A stretch of 64,000 nucleotides of DNA. Origin: Apostichopus japonicus. Its lineage: Eukaryota > Echinodermata > Holothuroidea > Aspidochirotida > Stichopodidae. Under the pieces are notes generated by a model that worked only from the letters and a program-made list of their open reading frames with translations, searched no databases and was not told the DNA's origin. The first letter of the stretch is position 1. Each line of letters opens with the position of its first letter. The stretch is taken from contig NC_092581.1 of the NCBI RefSeq assembly GCF_037975245.1, forward strand, positions 10,113,303 to 10,177,302, read 5' to 3'. Both the position numbers and the translations under genes were made by a program. Of this stretch, positions 1 to 11,234 are shown piece after piece.

Positions 1-315
1 GAAAACACCAGTTATACTAGTTGTCTCATCTTTTCCACCATTGCCAACTTTTTTCTGGGTTTCTGTCTTCTTCGCCAAGCAATAATGTCCACCTTGTTAA
101 TTTCAATCAGTTTCGTTAATTTCTGTTGCTTTTTCTAAGCCAATGAGTCTGTGACCACTTTCTGATGTTCTTTAAGTTCTGAAGTAAGCGAACTCACTTA
201 TTTGGTTGTATTCCTCCTCTTCGTCGTTCTCCATAGAACAGAAATGTATATAAGCAGTAACGTCGGTCGAATTCATTCAAATTTCAACCTTCTGCTACAA
301 AATGTTACTTTTCCT

Positions 316-666
316 CAGTGGCGGAGCGTCCATACAGTCAGGGGGGGTGCCCCCCTGACGGACTCAAATGGACTGCTGGCGCCCTTTTCAGCTTTTTACC
401 ACATTTTACTTATTCGCGATTATTGACTCTCATTTACCTAGTGACATTTGTCACATTTTGTTGGTGTAATTTTCTAACAAAATGGCGATGACACCTATTC
501 TTCGTTTATCTGCAAATTATCAAGGCCCGGATAGGGTCATTTCCGGGGATCTAGGGAGTAACTTTACTCAAAAAATGTCTGTACGCTCCGCTTAGATAGT
601 ATCGAAAGCGCCCCTACAGACCATTCTCGCCCCCCCCCATGACCAATACCCCTAACTCCGCCACTG
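316..666. mobile_element. hAT-type MITE (CAGTGGCGGAGC family)
   Basis: This 351-bp non-autonomous element has inverted ends, CAGTGGCGGAGC on the left and CTCCGCCACTG on the right. It is flanked by an 8-bp target duplication, CTTTTCCT (308-315) and CTTTTCCC (667-674), with one mismatch. Eight-base target duplications with CAGTGGCG-like ends are typical of hAT transposons. It contains no transposase reading frame. A second copy, in opposite orientation with a perfect duplication, lies at 27747-28130; both share the C/G run, the 'gcgcccct' segment and the 'tcatttccgg' segment. Confidence 0.85.
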
Positions 667-2585
667 CTTTTCCCCTTTGAATAATTCAACTCCATAACGC
701 AGCTATAAGCTAAACACTGTCGCGATGGGGAATTGTACTGTCAGTGCGCATGCGTCTTGATGCACAACTAGAAGCTGCAGTTTGCAACAATAGTATCTAC
801 CATGAATAATAAATATACTGGTTACATCATGTATGAAATGATACAGTAACAACATTAATATTACCGTGAAAACACGTGATATACTGCCAGTCATGCAGGT
901 AGCCATATTCTGTGTGAGTTGAAACCAGTTTGATCTAGTTTAAGCTGGTTAGATTCACGCGCGCTGTGGGACTGTCAAGCTGTGACTAAATATTACACTA
1001 TAACTTTGACACCTATACTCGTATAGCCTGCTAACAAGTATGGAGGAAAATATAACTAATTTCATGCACGGTACAGATCACGGTAACTAGATTGAGGAAT
1101 GTTGGGAAAATATGAAAAGAAGAACGGATAATCATACATACAAGTTTTGGTGGATATCCCCCATGGCCTTGACAATATTACGATTTGATTCATAAGAATA
1201 TATCAGCAGTTCCAGACTGGAACTGCTGATATAGTCTTCCAGAGACCATACGGTTTTATCAGTTTTAAAACTGCAGTAATTAATCATAACGTTTCATTGG
1301 CTCTCACACGGATAAGATCAGAGGGAAATAAAATCCGTCCAAAGCAATGCTTCCTGGAGTGATTTTTGATAATTGCATCGACGTTTTTGTTCTCAATGCT
1401 AATAATCTCGTAACAATCATTAGCTTAACTATAATCAACAATCATCGAATTGCCTCCAAAAATTTGATAAAGACTAACATGAAAAAAAAAGTTTCATGAC
1501 GACGAAAGATTATGTAACTGAATGGATTCGTTTAACTATAGGTACTTGCTTATCAAACAGTCAATAGCATGCAGGTATCATTGAATTGAATGACTTTTGT
1601 CCCCAGTAACGGCGGAACCGAAGGGGGGTGGGAGGCCGATCATCGATGGCATAATTAAATTTATATATATATATATATAATTTTGTTTAATACTAATACA
1701 AATACTAATACAGCAACATAATTTAATACTAATACAAAAAAAAAAAATCCGATAAAGATACCGATCGCCCAACTGACTTTGCACAAACGGTTGGTGTGTA
1801 TATATACGGCAGCCAAACTTCGACGATCAGTGCCGACATGAACTCACCCCCGCCCCACACCCCAAAAAGCGGCAAATGACCTCAAAGGTCATACCTATGG
1901 GAATTACAAATGGTATCATAAGAACACCGTACCTTTTTGAACATAGGATAAAAATACAGCGCTTCACTAACTGAGTATATATGATGAAAAACGGCTGTAT
2001 ATAAACTTATGTGTCCTCCTTGGTTTTAATATACTGTATGTAGCCTACACTATACTAGTCATCGTAATATTATTTGCTATAGTCTTTCAACATTTACAAA
2101 TATCGATAATATAAATGACGTTGGGGCATGCCACGTGAACTTCACACCTGTCGTGTCGTTAAAGCATAGATTGTCGGGTCGTTCACCTTTGACCTGTTTT
2201 GATTGCATGCTGTTATAGTTTTTATCAAATTGTGTGCGTACAGCAGCCGGCATATTGGTTACACATGATGTAGCGATAATTCGCTTTACATTATTTATAG
2301 TACAGTTAGAGAAAGTTTGCCTGTTAAATCCCACCGGAAGAAAACGTTATTATTCGCCACCTAGGATTACAGTAGTTATCGTTAACAGGTGTGTTCCAGA
2401 GCGTGTAAAAGTTTGTGGAAACAGCACTGAAGCGAATGCAGCATGCATATGGTTGCATGATTGTTCACACATGATGCATGAACTGTGTCACATTTCGCAC
2501 ATAGTCACATGGCACTGTGTACAGCATCTGCAGTAACAAAGTAAAGATAAAATACGGATAACCCAATTGAATTCTTATGTTGTAA
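667..2585. other. Intergenic, no gene recognised
   Basis: I see no supported coding sequence. The short open frames here have no recognisable motif. The stretch is AT-rich and holds a 35-bp hairpin (1199-1233) and a short TA run near 1660-1680. Confidence 0.5.
1199..1233. repeat. Perfect short hairpin
   Basis: Two 17-bp arms (left arm TATATCAGCAGTTCCAG) are exact reverse complements around a single A at 1216. No coding context is visible. It could be the relic of a foldback element or a cruciform-forming site; function unknown. Confidence 0.8.
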
Positions 2586-2618
2586 ATATATATATATATA
2601 TATATATGTGTGTGTATA

Positions 2619-2686
<68 letters not shown>

Positions 2687-2691
2687 GTGTG

Positions 2692-2742
<51 letters not shown>
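2586..2742. repeat. TA/TG microsatellite
   Basis: About 155 bp of (TA)n with interspersed TG steps. The tyrosine/isoleucine-rich open frames on both strands here are products of the dinucleotide repeat, not genes. Confidence 0.95.
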
Positions 2743-2744
<2 letters not shown>

Positions 2745-3397
2745 AATTTATCGTGCGGAATGAACACAGGATCCATTTCGTTGGAACGGACCTAATATGG
2801 ATGTACCGGATTTGGTGGTTTACCTCCTCAAATCAAAGTCACAAATCCCACCTGACGTCCCCTCCACCTTACCTTCATCCGTCGCTCCTAAGTGGCACCC
2901 CACCTTTTTTGTGCCGTATATATGATCTATTATGCAGGGCACCATAGCAAGTGATTCCAATAGGTGGCGTGTGGATCAATTCCGGTCCGCGAAAGATTCA
3001 CTCCCGAAGTACTTCACAGGGAAAGGGCTTTACCCCCTCTCTCTCAGCATTAAAATCATATTTGCTCAAAGATCAATGAACTCGGACTTTGCTCGGTCTC
3101 GGAACTAGTGGAATCGAATTCGGGATCGGTATAGACTCGACTACAGACACTATTGGACACTGAAATTCTTTATAGCAATGGATTTGACTATATAGACTAC
3201 CAAAACTTCGAAATAATAACGAAAAATAACATTTGAAAATCCACCCTAAATAGTAAGACCAGGGAGTTGTTATGGAACAACCACCTGGTAAGACTGCCGT
3301 TCATTTTTCGCCAATGGCCACTTCTGCACCTTATTAGTCTGGAACATGAGCCTGTGTGTTACGTAATCAATTCGCCAAGCCCAGCAAAGAACCCGAT
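2743..3397. other. Intergenic, no gene recognised
   Basis: I see no coding sequence, repeat array or RNA gene that I can support in this stretch. Confidence 0.4.
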
Positions 3398-3735
3398 ACA
3401 CACATAGAGAACACAGTTACTAATGTAAATATTACAGTTTTGTATACCACAGTCAAACCTGGATCGTGTTATAATTCGGTAGCATGTGCTATTAGGATTA
3501 CAGTAAGAACTGAGGATATGCCTATGTGTAATTCCAACAAATCCAGTTGTTTGGGAATTTGTTGGAATTACAAATATCCTCAGTTCTTATTGTAAACTCA
3601 ATAGCACATGCCACCGATTTATCAGATTTGTTAGCACGATGCAGTATTTACTGTGGTACAAAACTTTAGATTTACAGCAGGGAGTTGTTATCCCCGTTTA
3701 CAGTATAGTTACTGTAATTTCTGTGTGAATCGGCT
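3398..3735. repeat. Long imperfect foldback (inverted repeat)
   Basis: The sequence around 3480-3550 returns in reverse complement at about 3540-3611; for example AGAACTGAGGATAT is matched by ATATCCTCAGTTCT, and GTAATTCCAACAAA by TTTGTTGGAATTAC. Further out, the stretch reading 'gttttgtataccacagt' is matched by 'actgtggtacaaaac', and an outer 'acacacatagag' segment by 'ctgtgtg' beyond 3720, with small insertions between. It resembles a foldback transposon relic. No clear target duplication was found. Confidence 0.7.
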
Positions 3736-4471
3736 GAGCAAAGGGAACGAGCATGGAAAAGTCATTTCCTCAGCTCAAATTTCCCCCCGATCTACTGCCA
3801 GAGCCTATTCAAATGCCCGAGGCAGGTAAACTGTTGTAGCAGTGGTATTAAAGGGCGCATTTTCAAGTTCCATTGCAATTTTAATGTGAAAGATACTAAT
3901 AAACGAAGGGTCCAAGTGACATTGCGAACATAAATTAATGAAAAATTACAGTAATAACTTTCTCAAAAACTTTTATATTTGAAAATAAAATTTCGCCGAG
4001 TGTCTTATAAGTTTTTTTTTTTTATATTTGTTAGCTTTTTTGCATAGTTCTCGCGGGTAATTTTCGAAAAACTCCGAACAATCGTTACTCCCTATTTGAC
4101 AGTTAGTTTCTTGGCGTCTTCATATAAGTTTTGTTTTGTGTGTATATGAGTGAGTTTGACATGCATGGCTTCGATTGATATTGATTTAGAATTACAGAAC
4201 GACGGGAAAGTTGCCATCTTGACCTTCTACACAGCACGGTGTAGTAAAATATCAGCAGTGGACTCGGTAGTATTTTGACGATAGTTTCAAACTTTAATAT
4301 TCCGTTTCAAAGGAAAACGAACTAAGTGTATAGTTAAATGGTGACTATTGTTGTTATTGTATTGTATTGCGATAAAGAAGAAATAAATTGAAATGGAATA
4401 GCGTTTATTTTAGTGACCTCCTTTTCCACACGCAATTGTAAGTTCGCGGTTCCTTAGTAGTTAAATATGTA
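3736..4471. other. Intergenic, no gene recognised
   Basis: AT-rich spacer between two inverted-repeat structures. Nothing coding is supported. Confidence 0.4.
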
Positions 4472-4541
4472 TCCCTGCAATAATATATAGATGTATATAA
4501 ATATATATATATTTATATACATCTATATATTATTGCAGGGA
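4472..4541. repeat. Perfect 70-bp palindrome
   Basis: The arms of 35 bp are exact reverse complements with no spacer: the left starts TCCCTGCAATAATATATAG and the right ends with its complement, CTATATATTATTGCAGGGA. The centre is (AT)n. A related 'ccctgcaatatta' motif occurs at about 4747, so the arm may belong to a dispersed repeat. Confidence 0.9.
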
Positions 4542-4940
4542 GAGAGGCGAACCTAGGATTTATAAAGGATAGTTGGGGAGGGGGGGGGGGCGGGCGTTTT
4601 ACACACCCGTAGTAGTAGTGCTCTAACTCTTCCCAGGCTAAATGCAAAATTAAAAAAATGAAAAAATCCCGACGGAGAGATATCTAATAGTTTATATATA
4701 TTGTGTGTGGGAACTGTCAGATTGTAATTCTGCAGTGATGTCATAGCCCTGCAATATTATATGAAAGCTTTTACTTTCACTGTTTTTCTTTCATATTTTC
4801 AAGGTTAAATGTTGACCTGATATCAATGCCATTATCAGGTTACGTAACCAGCTTCAATATGTTAGATTCAGCGTTTGTAAAACCCATATTAATGATAGAA
4901 AGTGACCTTTGCGAAAATATAGAAAACGTAAGAAACTTGA

Positions 4941-6850
4941 CACAATCACAGAGAGATAGAGAGAGAGACTGAGTCTGCCACAGTCACAAGGAAAGATACT
5001 GAGTCTGACACAGTCACAAGGAAAGAGATTGAGTCTGACACAGTCACAAGGAGAGAGATTGCGTCTGACACAGTCACAAGGAGAGAGATTGCGTCTGACA
5101 AAGTCACAAGGAAAGAGACTGAGTCTGACACAGTCACAACAGAGAGACTGAGTCTGACACAGTCATAAAAGAGAGAGAGAGAGAGACTGAGTCTGACACA
5201 GTCACAAGGAGAGAGACTGAGCCTGACACAGTCACAAGGAGAGAGACTGAGTCTGACACAGTCACAAGGAGAGAGATTGCGTCTGACACGGTCACAAGGG
5301 GAGTGTGAGTCTGACACAGTCACAAGGAAAGATACAGAGTCTGACACAGTCACAAGGAGAGAGATTGGGTCTGACACAGTCACAAAGAGAGAGATTGCGT
5401 CTGTCACAGTCACAAGGAGAGAGATTGCGTCTAAAAAAGTCACAAAGAGAGTGACTGAGTCTGACACAGTCACAAGGAGAGAGACTGAGTCTGACACAGT
5501 CACAAGGAGAGGGACTGAGTCTGACACAGTCACAAGGAGAGAGACTGAGTCTGACACAGTCACAGGGAGAGAGACTGAGTCTGACAAAGTCACAAGGAGA
5601 GAGACTGAGTCTGACACAGTCACAAGGAGAGAGATTGAGTCTGACACAGTCACAAGGAGAGAGATTGCGTCTGACACGGTCACAAGGAGAGTGTGAGTCT
5701 GACACAGTCACAAGGAAAGATACAGAGTCTGACACAGTCACAAGGAGAGAGATTGGGTCTGACACAGTCACAAGGAGAGAGATTGCGTCTGTCACAGTCA
5801 CAAGGAGAGAGATTGCGTCTAAAAAAGTCACAAAGAGAGTGACTAAGTCTGACACAGTCAAAAGGAGAGAGACTGAGTCTGACACAGTCACAAGGAGAGA
5901 GATTAAGTCCAACACAGTCACAAGGAGAGACAATGAGTCTGACACAGTCACAAGAAGAAAGATTGCGTCTGACACTCGCAGAGAGAGAGATTGCATCTGA
6001 CACAGTCACAAGGAGAGTGACTGAGTCTGATACAGTCACAATGGGAGAGTCTGCGTCTGAAACAGTCACAAGGCGAGAAATTACGTCTGACACAGTCACA
6101 AGACAAGGGGTGACTGAGCCTGACACAGTCACAAAGAAACAGACTGCGTCTGACGAAATCACAAGGAGAGAGACTGCGTCTGACACAGTCACAAGGAGAG
6201 AGATTGAGTCTGACACAGTCACAAGAGAGAGACTGAGTCTGACACAGTCATAAAAGAGAGAGAGACTGAGTCTGACACAGTCACAAGGAGAGAGACTGAG
6301 CCTGACACGGTCACAAGGAGAGAGACTGAGTCTGACACAGTCACAAGGAGAGACTGAGTCTGACACAGTCACAAGGAGAGAGACTGAGTCTGACACAGTC
6401 ACAAGGAGAGGGATTGAGTGCACAAGGAGAGAGACTGAGTCTGACACAGTCACAAGGAGAGAGACTGAGCCTGACACAGTCACAAGGAGAGACTGAGTCT
6501 GACACAGTCACAAGGAGAGACTGAGTCTGACACAGTCACAAGGAGAGAGACTGAGCCTGACACAGTCACAAGGAGAGAGACTGAGTCTGACACAGTCACA
6601 AGGAGAGAAACTGAGCCTGACACAGTCACAATGAGAGAGACTGAACCTGACACAGTCACAAGGAGAGAGACTGAGTCTGACACGGTCACAAGGAGAGAGA
6701 CTGAGTCTGACACGGTCACAAGGAGAGAGACTGAGTCTGACAAAGTCACAAGGAGAGAGACTGAGTCTGACACAGTCACAAGGAGAGAGACTGAGTCTTA
6801 CACAGTCACAAGGAGAGGGACTGAGTCTGACACAGTCACAAGGAGAGATA
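4941..6850. repeat. Minisatellite, 30-bp unit (about 1.9 kb)
   Basis: Roughly 60-65 tandem copies of a unit close to GAGTCTGACACAGTCACAAG plus GAGAGAGACT. Variants include GCGTCTGACA, GAGCCTGACA and shortened units. Because the unit is 30 bp and lacks stops in several frames, both strands carry long open frames (up to about 267 residues) with repeating Thr-Glu-Ser-Asp-Thr-Val-Thr or Val-Ser-Asp-Ser-Val-Ser-Leu-Leu patterns. There is no initiation context, splice context or neighbouring coding sequence, so I read these as repeat by-products. A block of several units is itself duplicated (about 5277-5460 and 5662-5850), which shows higher-order structure. Confidence 0.95.
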
Positions 6851-7627
6851 TTGCGTTGATTGCGGTATTTATTCTATTTTATACTGTCATAAAAAGCTGC
6901 ATGGTGATTTGCTGAGAATTAATGCATTTATGTATTAAATAGAATTAATACCGGCATTAAATAGACCAATCACATTAGCGAATGTTGAAGCTGTTATCAT
7001 GCTCTTAGCTAGTGTTCATCCCTCTTGCTGCAGCGTGAAAGCAGCGCATTGTTATTTCTGCCGTAGGAAGCAAAGTACAACGCAATGACACGCATGATCG
7101 ACAATGAAAGAACAATTTCCGCATGATTTACGTCAAGAAGCAAAATATACATTCAGGTTATTGACAAATGTCGACTCCCAATGCCAGTCCGATATTTTAC
7201 CAGTTCTTAATGCTTTGAAGAGCATTACGCTATGCAAAGCTTGGTAGACTCCTGAATGAACTTCAAGATGGATGAACTAACGGTGGAAGTTTTACGCCTG
7301 GCGAAAGAGCTAGAATCACGTAAGGAAGCTAATTGTCAATAACATTGCATATAACACTATAGCGCAACTAGAGTTGCAGTGACAACTAAACAAAGACGGT
7401 AGTATTTAATGCCGGTATTAATTATATTGAATGCTGGTATCAATTCTGTTTGATGCTGGTAATAATTGTATTTAATTCCTGCGTATGAAGGTTCATGGTA
7501 ATTGGCTGAGAATAAATGCCGGTAAATATAAATATACATTAATTCGTAAGGACATTAAAACAACAGCTATTTCCCGTATGGCTTACCGTATACGTCTGAC
7601 TTTGTCATAGGGATAGAAAATTCGTGT
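6851..7627. other. AT-rich spacer with degenerate dispersed repeats
   Basis: No gene is supported. Two similar segments, about 6890-6960 and about 7490-7545, share a motif close to 'catggtgatttgctgagaat'. A 'cccgtatggcttaccgtatacgt' segment at about 7573-7597 resembles the end of the foldback element at 27066-27568. Confidence 0.5.
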
Positions 7628-8003
7628 CAGTGGCGTAGGAAGGTACTTTTGAGTGGCGGGGGGGGGGAGGGCTGAAGACTGATGGCCGGCCTGGGGGAGG
7701 GGTCTAAAGGGAAGGGGTGTCCCCCTCTCCTTTTGATTTTTTTTTGCATTTCCAGGTGGCCTCAGATGCAATTTGGTGCAATATAGCACACTTCAACACC
7801 CACTCCATTTTGTAAATAATTTTGCATTTTCACCTGGCCTTAGATGCAATTTGGTACTCCAAATGAGATTTTTTTCTCATTTGGAAATGAAAAAGGGGTT
7901 TTCTGGCTTGCGAAGCGGGGGGGGGGGCGGAATGATACTTCCGCCCACCATATTTTTCACTGGGGGGGGCTTGCGCCCCAGCCCCCCGGTTCCTACGCCC
8001 TTG
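7628..8003. mobile_element. hAT-type MITE (CAGTGGCGTAGGAA family)
   Basis: This 376-bp element starts CAGTGGCGTAGGAA and ends TTCCTACGCCCTTG. It is flanked by a perfect 8-bp target duplication, ATTCGTGT (7620-7627 and 8004-8011). The interior includes a G-run and a 'gcaatttggt' segment shared with the element at 12100-12406, which lies in the opposite orientation. There is no transposase frame. The short open frames inside it are not genes. Confidence 0.88.
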
Positions 8004-8011
8004 ATTCGTGT

Positions 8012-9391
8012 AACAGTCGCAGGGAAGAGATACAACGTGTTACATATATAGACAAAGGGACAGACATTGCGTGTGGCAGTCATAGGTAGAGAGACTAGTA
8101 CGTGTGACACAATCATAGGGAGACAGATAAGTTGAGTGTGACAAATTCTCTTGGGAGTTGGCAATAACAATATAATAGTTCCTCTACTACCAGAGGGCCC
8201 TTGTTTCCTACACTGAGCATTGAGGTATCACACCATAGTTAGAGTAGTAGTGCACGTCCGCCCGAGAAGTATATATACGTATTAATACGATTGATATATT
8301 ATGCGGTATTTGTCCCATATGGCTTGCCATAAACGTCCGCCTGAGAGGTTAGACGTTGTCGGAAAATAGCCCTAACGTGACCTATCTGTATTGCCTTCTT
8401 TGGCACTTCTGAGTCATCATTATTCTTTTTGATGCTTGGATGTCGAAGAGTAGGAAATAGACTTCTGATGGTCTAAAAATCTGGAGGATTGAATTATGGT
8501 GATTTAAGGTATTAAAAATAAAATAAATCTGGGTGAAACAAGAAGATTCCGCAGCGACAGCTGGCACATAGTTTGGGGAGCACTATGATGAACTTTGAGC
8601 CTCTTCTAGCTCAAAATCTAAACTGTAATGGTGGCAAAAGTTGAATATGCGGTTATAGCACAAGCCGTCAGCTATGCTATGGTAGGTAGGTCTGTTTTTA
8701 CCTCCATGGTAGGACATACCAGTTGAAAAATTTTATCTATGCTCTATCGGCCTTGGAAAGTGATAGAGTTTAAGTGTGTAAGTCAATGGAAACAATTAAA
8801 GTTAGCAACCAAGCACACCAGGAGGTCATCAATCGAGTCGCATATTGAACCAATCAGATGCGTGCAACCGTTTCGCTGATGTTTACTACTTACCGTCAGT
8901 CAACGAAAGTGTGTGTACAGATTATCGACAGCGTGATTACACACGCAATATATAACACCACCAGCAATTATGTCACCGTTAGTTTTCACTACAATAGCGC
9001 AATTTCACTTCGTTGAACTCTACTCGTACGTGTGCACTGACAAAAAGATATTTGTGAGAGCAGAATTAATCCTTTAGTTATTATTAGGGCTGTGGTTTTT
9101 GGTAATATAGTAACTGTGTCAACGGTTGAAAACCTTGATCAGTTTTTGCACGCATGACATTTCTCTTCGAGGATCCCGGAGTTCTTAAACCGTATCGACG
9201 GACTTTATTAGATAGCGATGTTTGTTGCTTTGAAGACAGCTCGTTCCGTCCGCTAGGTCCGTATACGTGTCTCCCAGCTCCTGGAGAAAGGGTTAAAGGA
9301 ACAGGGATATTTATCTGTACTCGTTAGAGGTTTTTTTGTGGGTAATTCTCAGTTAGTTACGGACAGACTCATATACACTTCATCATTCATC
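8012..9391. other. 5' flank of the SLC22 gene
   Basis: This is the non-coding stretch before the SLC22 start codon and presumably contains its promoter and 5' UTR. I cannot identify a transcription start. At about 8285-8340 it contains another partial copy of the dispersed motif 'gcggtatttgtcccatatgg', also found at the end of the 27.5-kb foldback. Nothing else is recognised. Confidence 0.4.
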
Positions 9392-11112
9392 ATGAAGTTC
9401 GATGACATTGTAACGGATATTGGCGAATTCGGACCATATCAGATTAAGGTATTTCTGATGGTAGGTCTGATCGGAATACCAGTGGGCTTCAATCAAATGG
9501 CTCAAGTCTTCTTCGCCATTAAATCTGACCATTGGTGTGCAGTCGACGAGTGGCGTGTTGATTACCAACGATGTGGGGACCAGGCAGCAAGAGGAGAGAG
9601 ATATTACCTCGAATGTTTACATGCTTTAAGGAATGCTTCAATCCCGTATTCTATAGACGATGATAACAACGGGGAACTTGTCTTCGAACATTGCAGCAAG
9701 TACGACTTGGATTATGCAGAGTTCAACTGGACTGAAGCGTATTTATACGAAGAATCTGAAGAGCCGAAAGAAAGGGACTGTGACGATGGGTGGATTTACG
9801 ATAGGAGCCAGTACCCACGTACCATCATTTCAGACGTACGTGGAAAATGTATAGTTAAAACCACTTTATTGTAGCCTATATACATATATATATTCAATGT
9901 GATGTAATGACATGATCTTTAGGCCAGGGGTGTGAGCGATGGGAGGCGGGAGAAGAAGGAGGGTGGGGAGGGGGTGGACGTACGAAGGGGGTGGTGGTAT
10001 GCCCGTCATGTTATAGTCGGAGTAAAACGTCCTGTCTGGTGATTTGTTCAAAATCCAAAATAAATTTTAGCACAAGTTAATCGTAGACCTACTTATAGAC
10101 CTAGTTGTTAAGTCTTAATATTATATCAGAATGCAACTCTGGAATTCTAGGGGAGGACCTTCACATCACCTACAAGGTAGCCACATTCAACGACCCCGCA
10201 AACGCAGCCCCTCATTCGAAAACTCTTTGATCCGCCTACCGCACGACCATTAAAGGTTCATGCCCCTACTAGAATCAATCGGGGGAAATGTGGAACTGTC
10301 TCATAACCTTTGAAATCAAGTCACTGTTTTAATGGAAGGCCATCAGTGTCAATAGACCAATGCGCATTTAAATGCTGCATGGCGGGGTTCGGTTATTGCC
10401 ATGCCCCTACAGACGACTCCGAAAAGATCAAAACGCAGAACCAGCCAACTGGACGACCCCCCACTTACAGGGCGCCGTGTCCACCCCATGCAGAGCCCCC
10501 ACCCCATCTGTGCCACAATTATGTGTACACACACTTCACTAGTTACCATACTCAACAAGTAACGTATTGTGTCCCTCCTTAATGAAATTGTTTTGCTGCC
10601 ACTGCCACTGCAACTCAAAATTCCTGGCCCTTACGTGCCTGGTCCTTGCGTGCACAACTTAATGCTTCCATAAACTGTTCTTGCATGACATGACTGGGGG
10701 CGGGGTGGACGATGGGGGGGGGGGAGGATTAAGATGAACATTTAGATATTCCAATGTGGACAATACATTTTGCAGGTGGAAGTACTCTGTTGAAGCGTAA
10801 ACATGAATGACCCTTACTTGAATATCTAAGATACTGAGGGCAATGCTGATGATTTTGATCTGATACCAAATATAAACGTATGTGTAGTAAGTCATCATAA
10901 AATATCCATAACGATATTGTTTTTCTTTTACTTTTTCACTTGAAACAGTTTAATCTTGTGTGTAACAGTGAGAAAGCTGCCGACATCGCCCAGTCTATTT
11001 TCTTCGCGGGTGTTTTAGCTGGATCTTTCATATTCGGGTCTGTGTCCGACATGTAAGTTTACCTTTAGTTAAGTCCGTCAGCAGGGAGGGCTAAGACTGC
11101 CCGTTATGTATC

Positions 11113-11179
<67 letters not shown>

Positions 11180-11190
11180 TTATATATATA

Positions 11191-11234
<44 letters not shown>

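Noticed and set aside
2465-2795. Tyrosine/isoleucine-rich open frames on both strands
   Set aside because: Translation of a TA/TG microsatellite.
4941-6850. CRISPR-like repeat array
   Set aside because: Units are directly adjacent with no unique spacers, and the window is plainly eukaryotic.
4946-6915. Long open frames on both strands as repeat-protein genes
   Set aside because: They follow from the 30-bp stop-free minisatellite unit, overlap on both strands and have no start, splice or neighbouring coding context.
7773-8170. Open frames over the 7.6-8.0 kb element as genes
   Set aside because: They lie inside a MITE with clear ends and target duplication and contain only low-complexity Gly/Pro stretches.
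9338-9391. Upstream GTG extension of the SLC22 reading frame
   Set aside because: GTG is not a usual animal start, and the family N-terminus fits the ATG at 9392.
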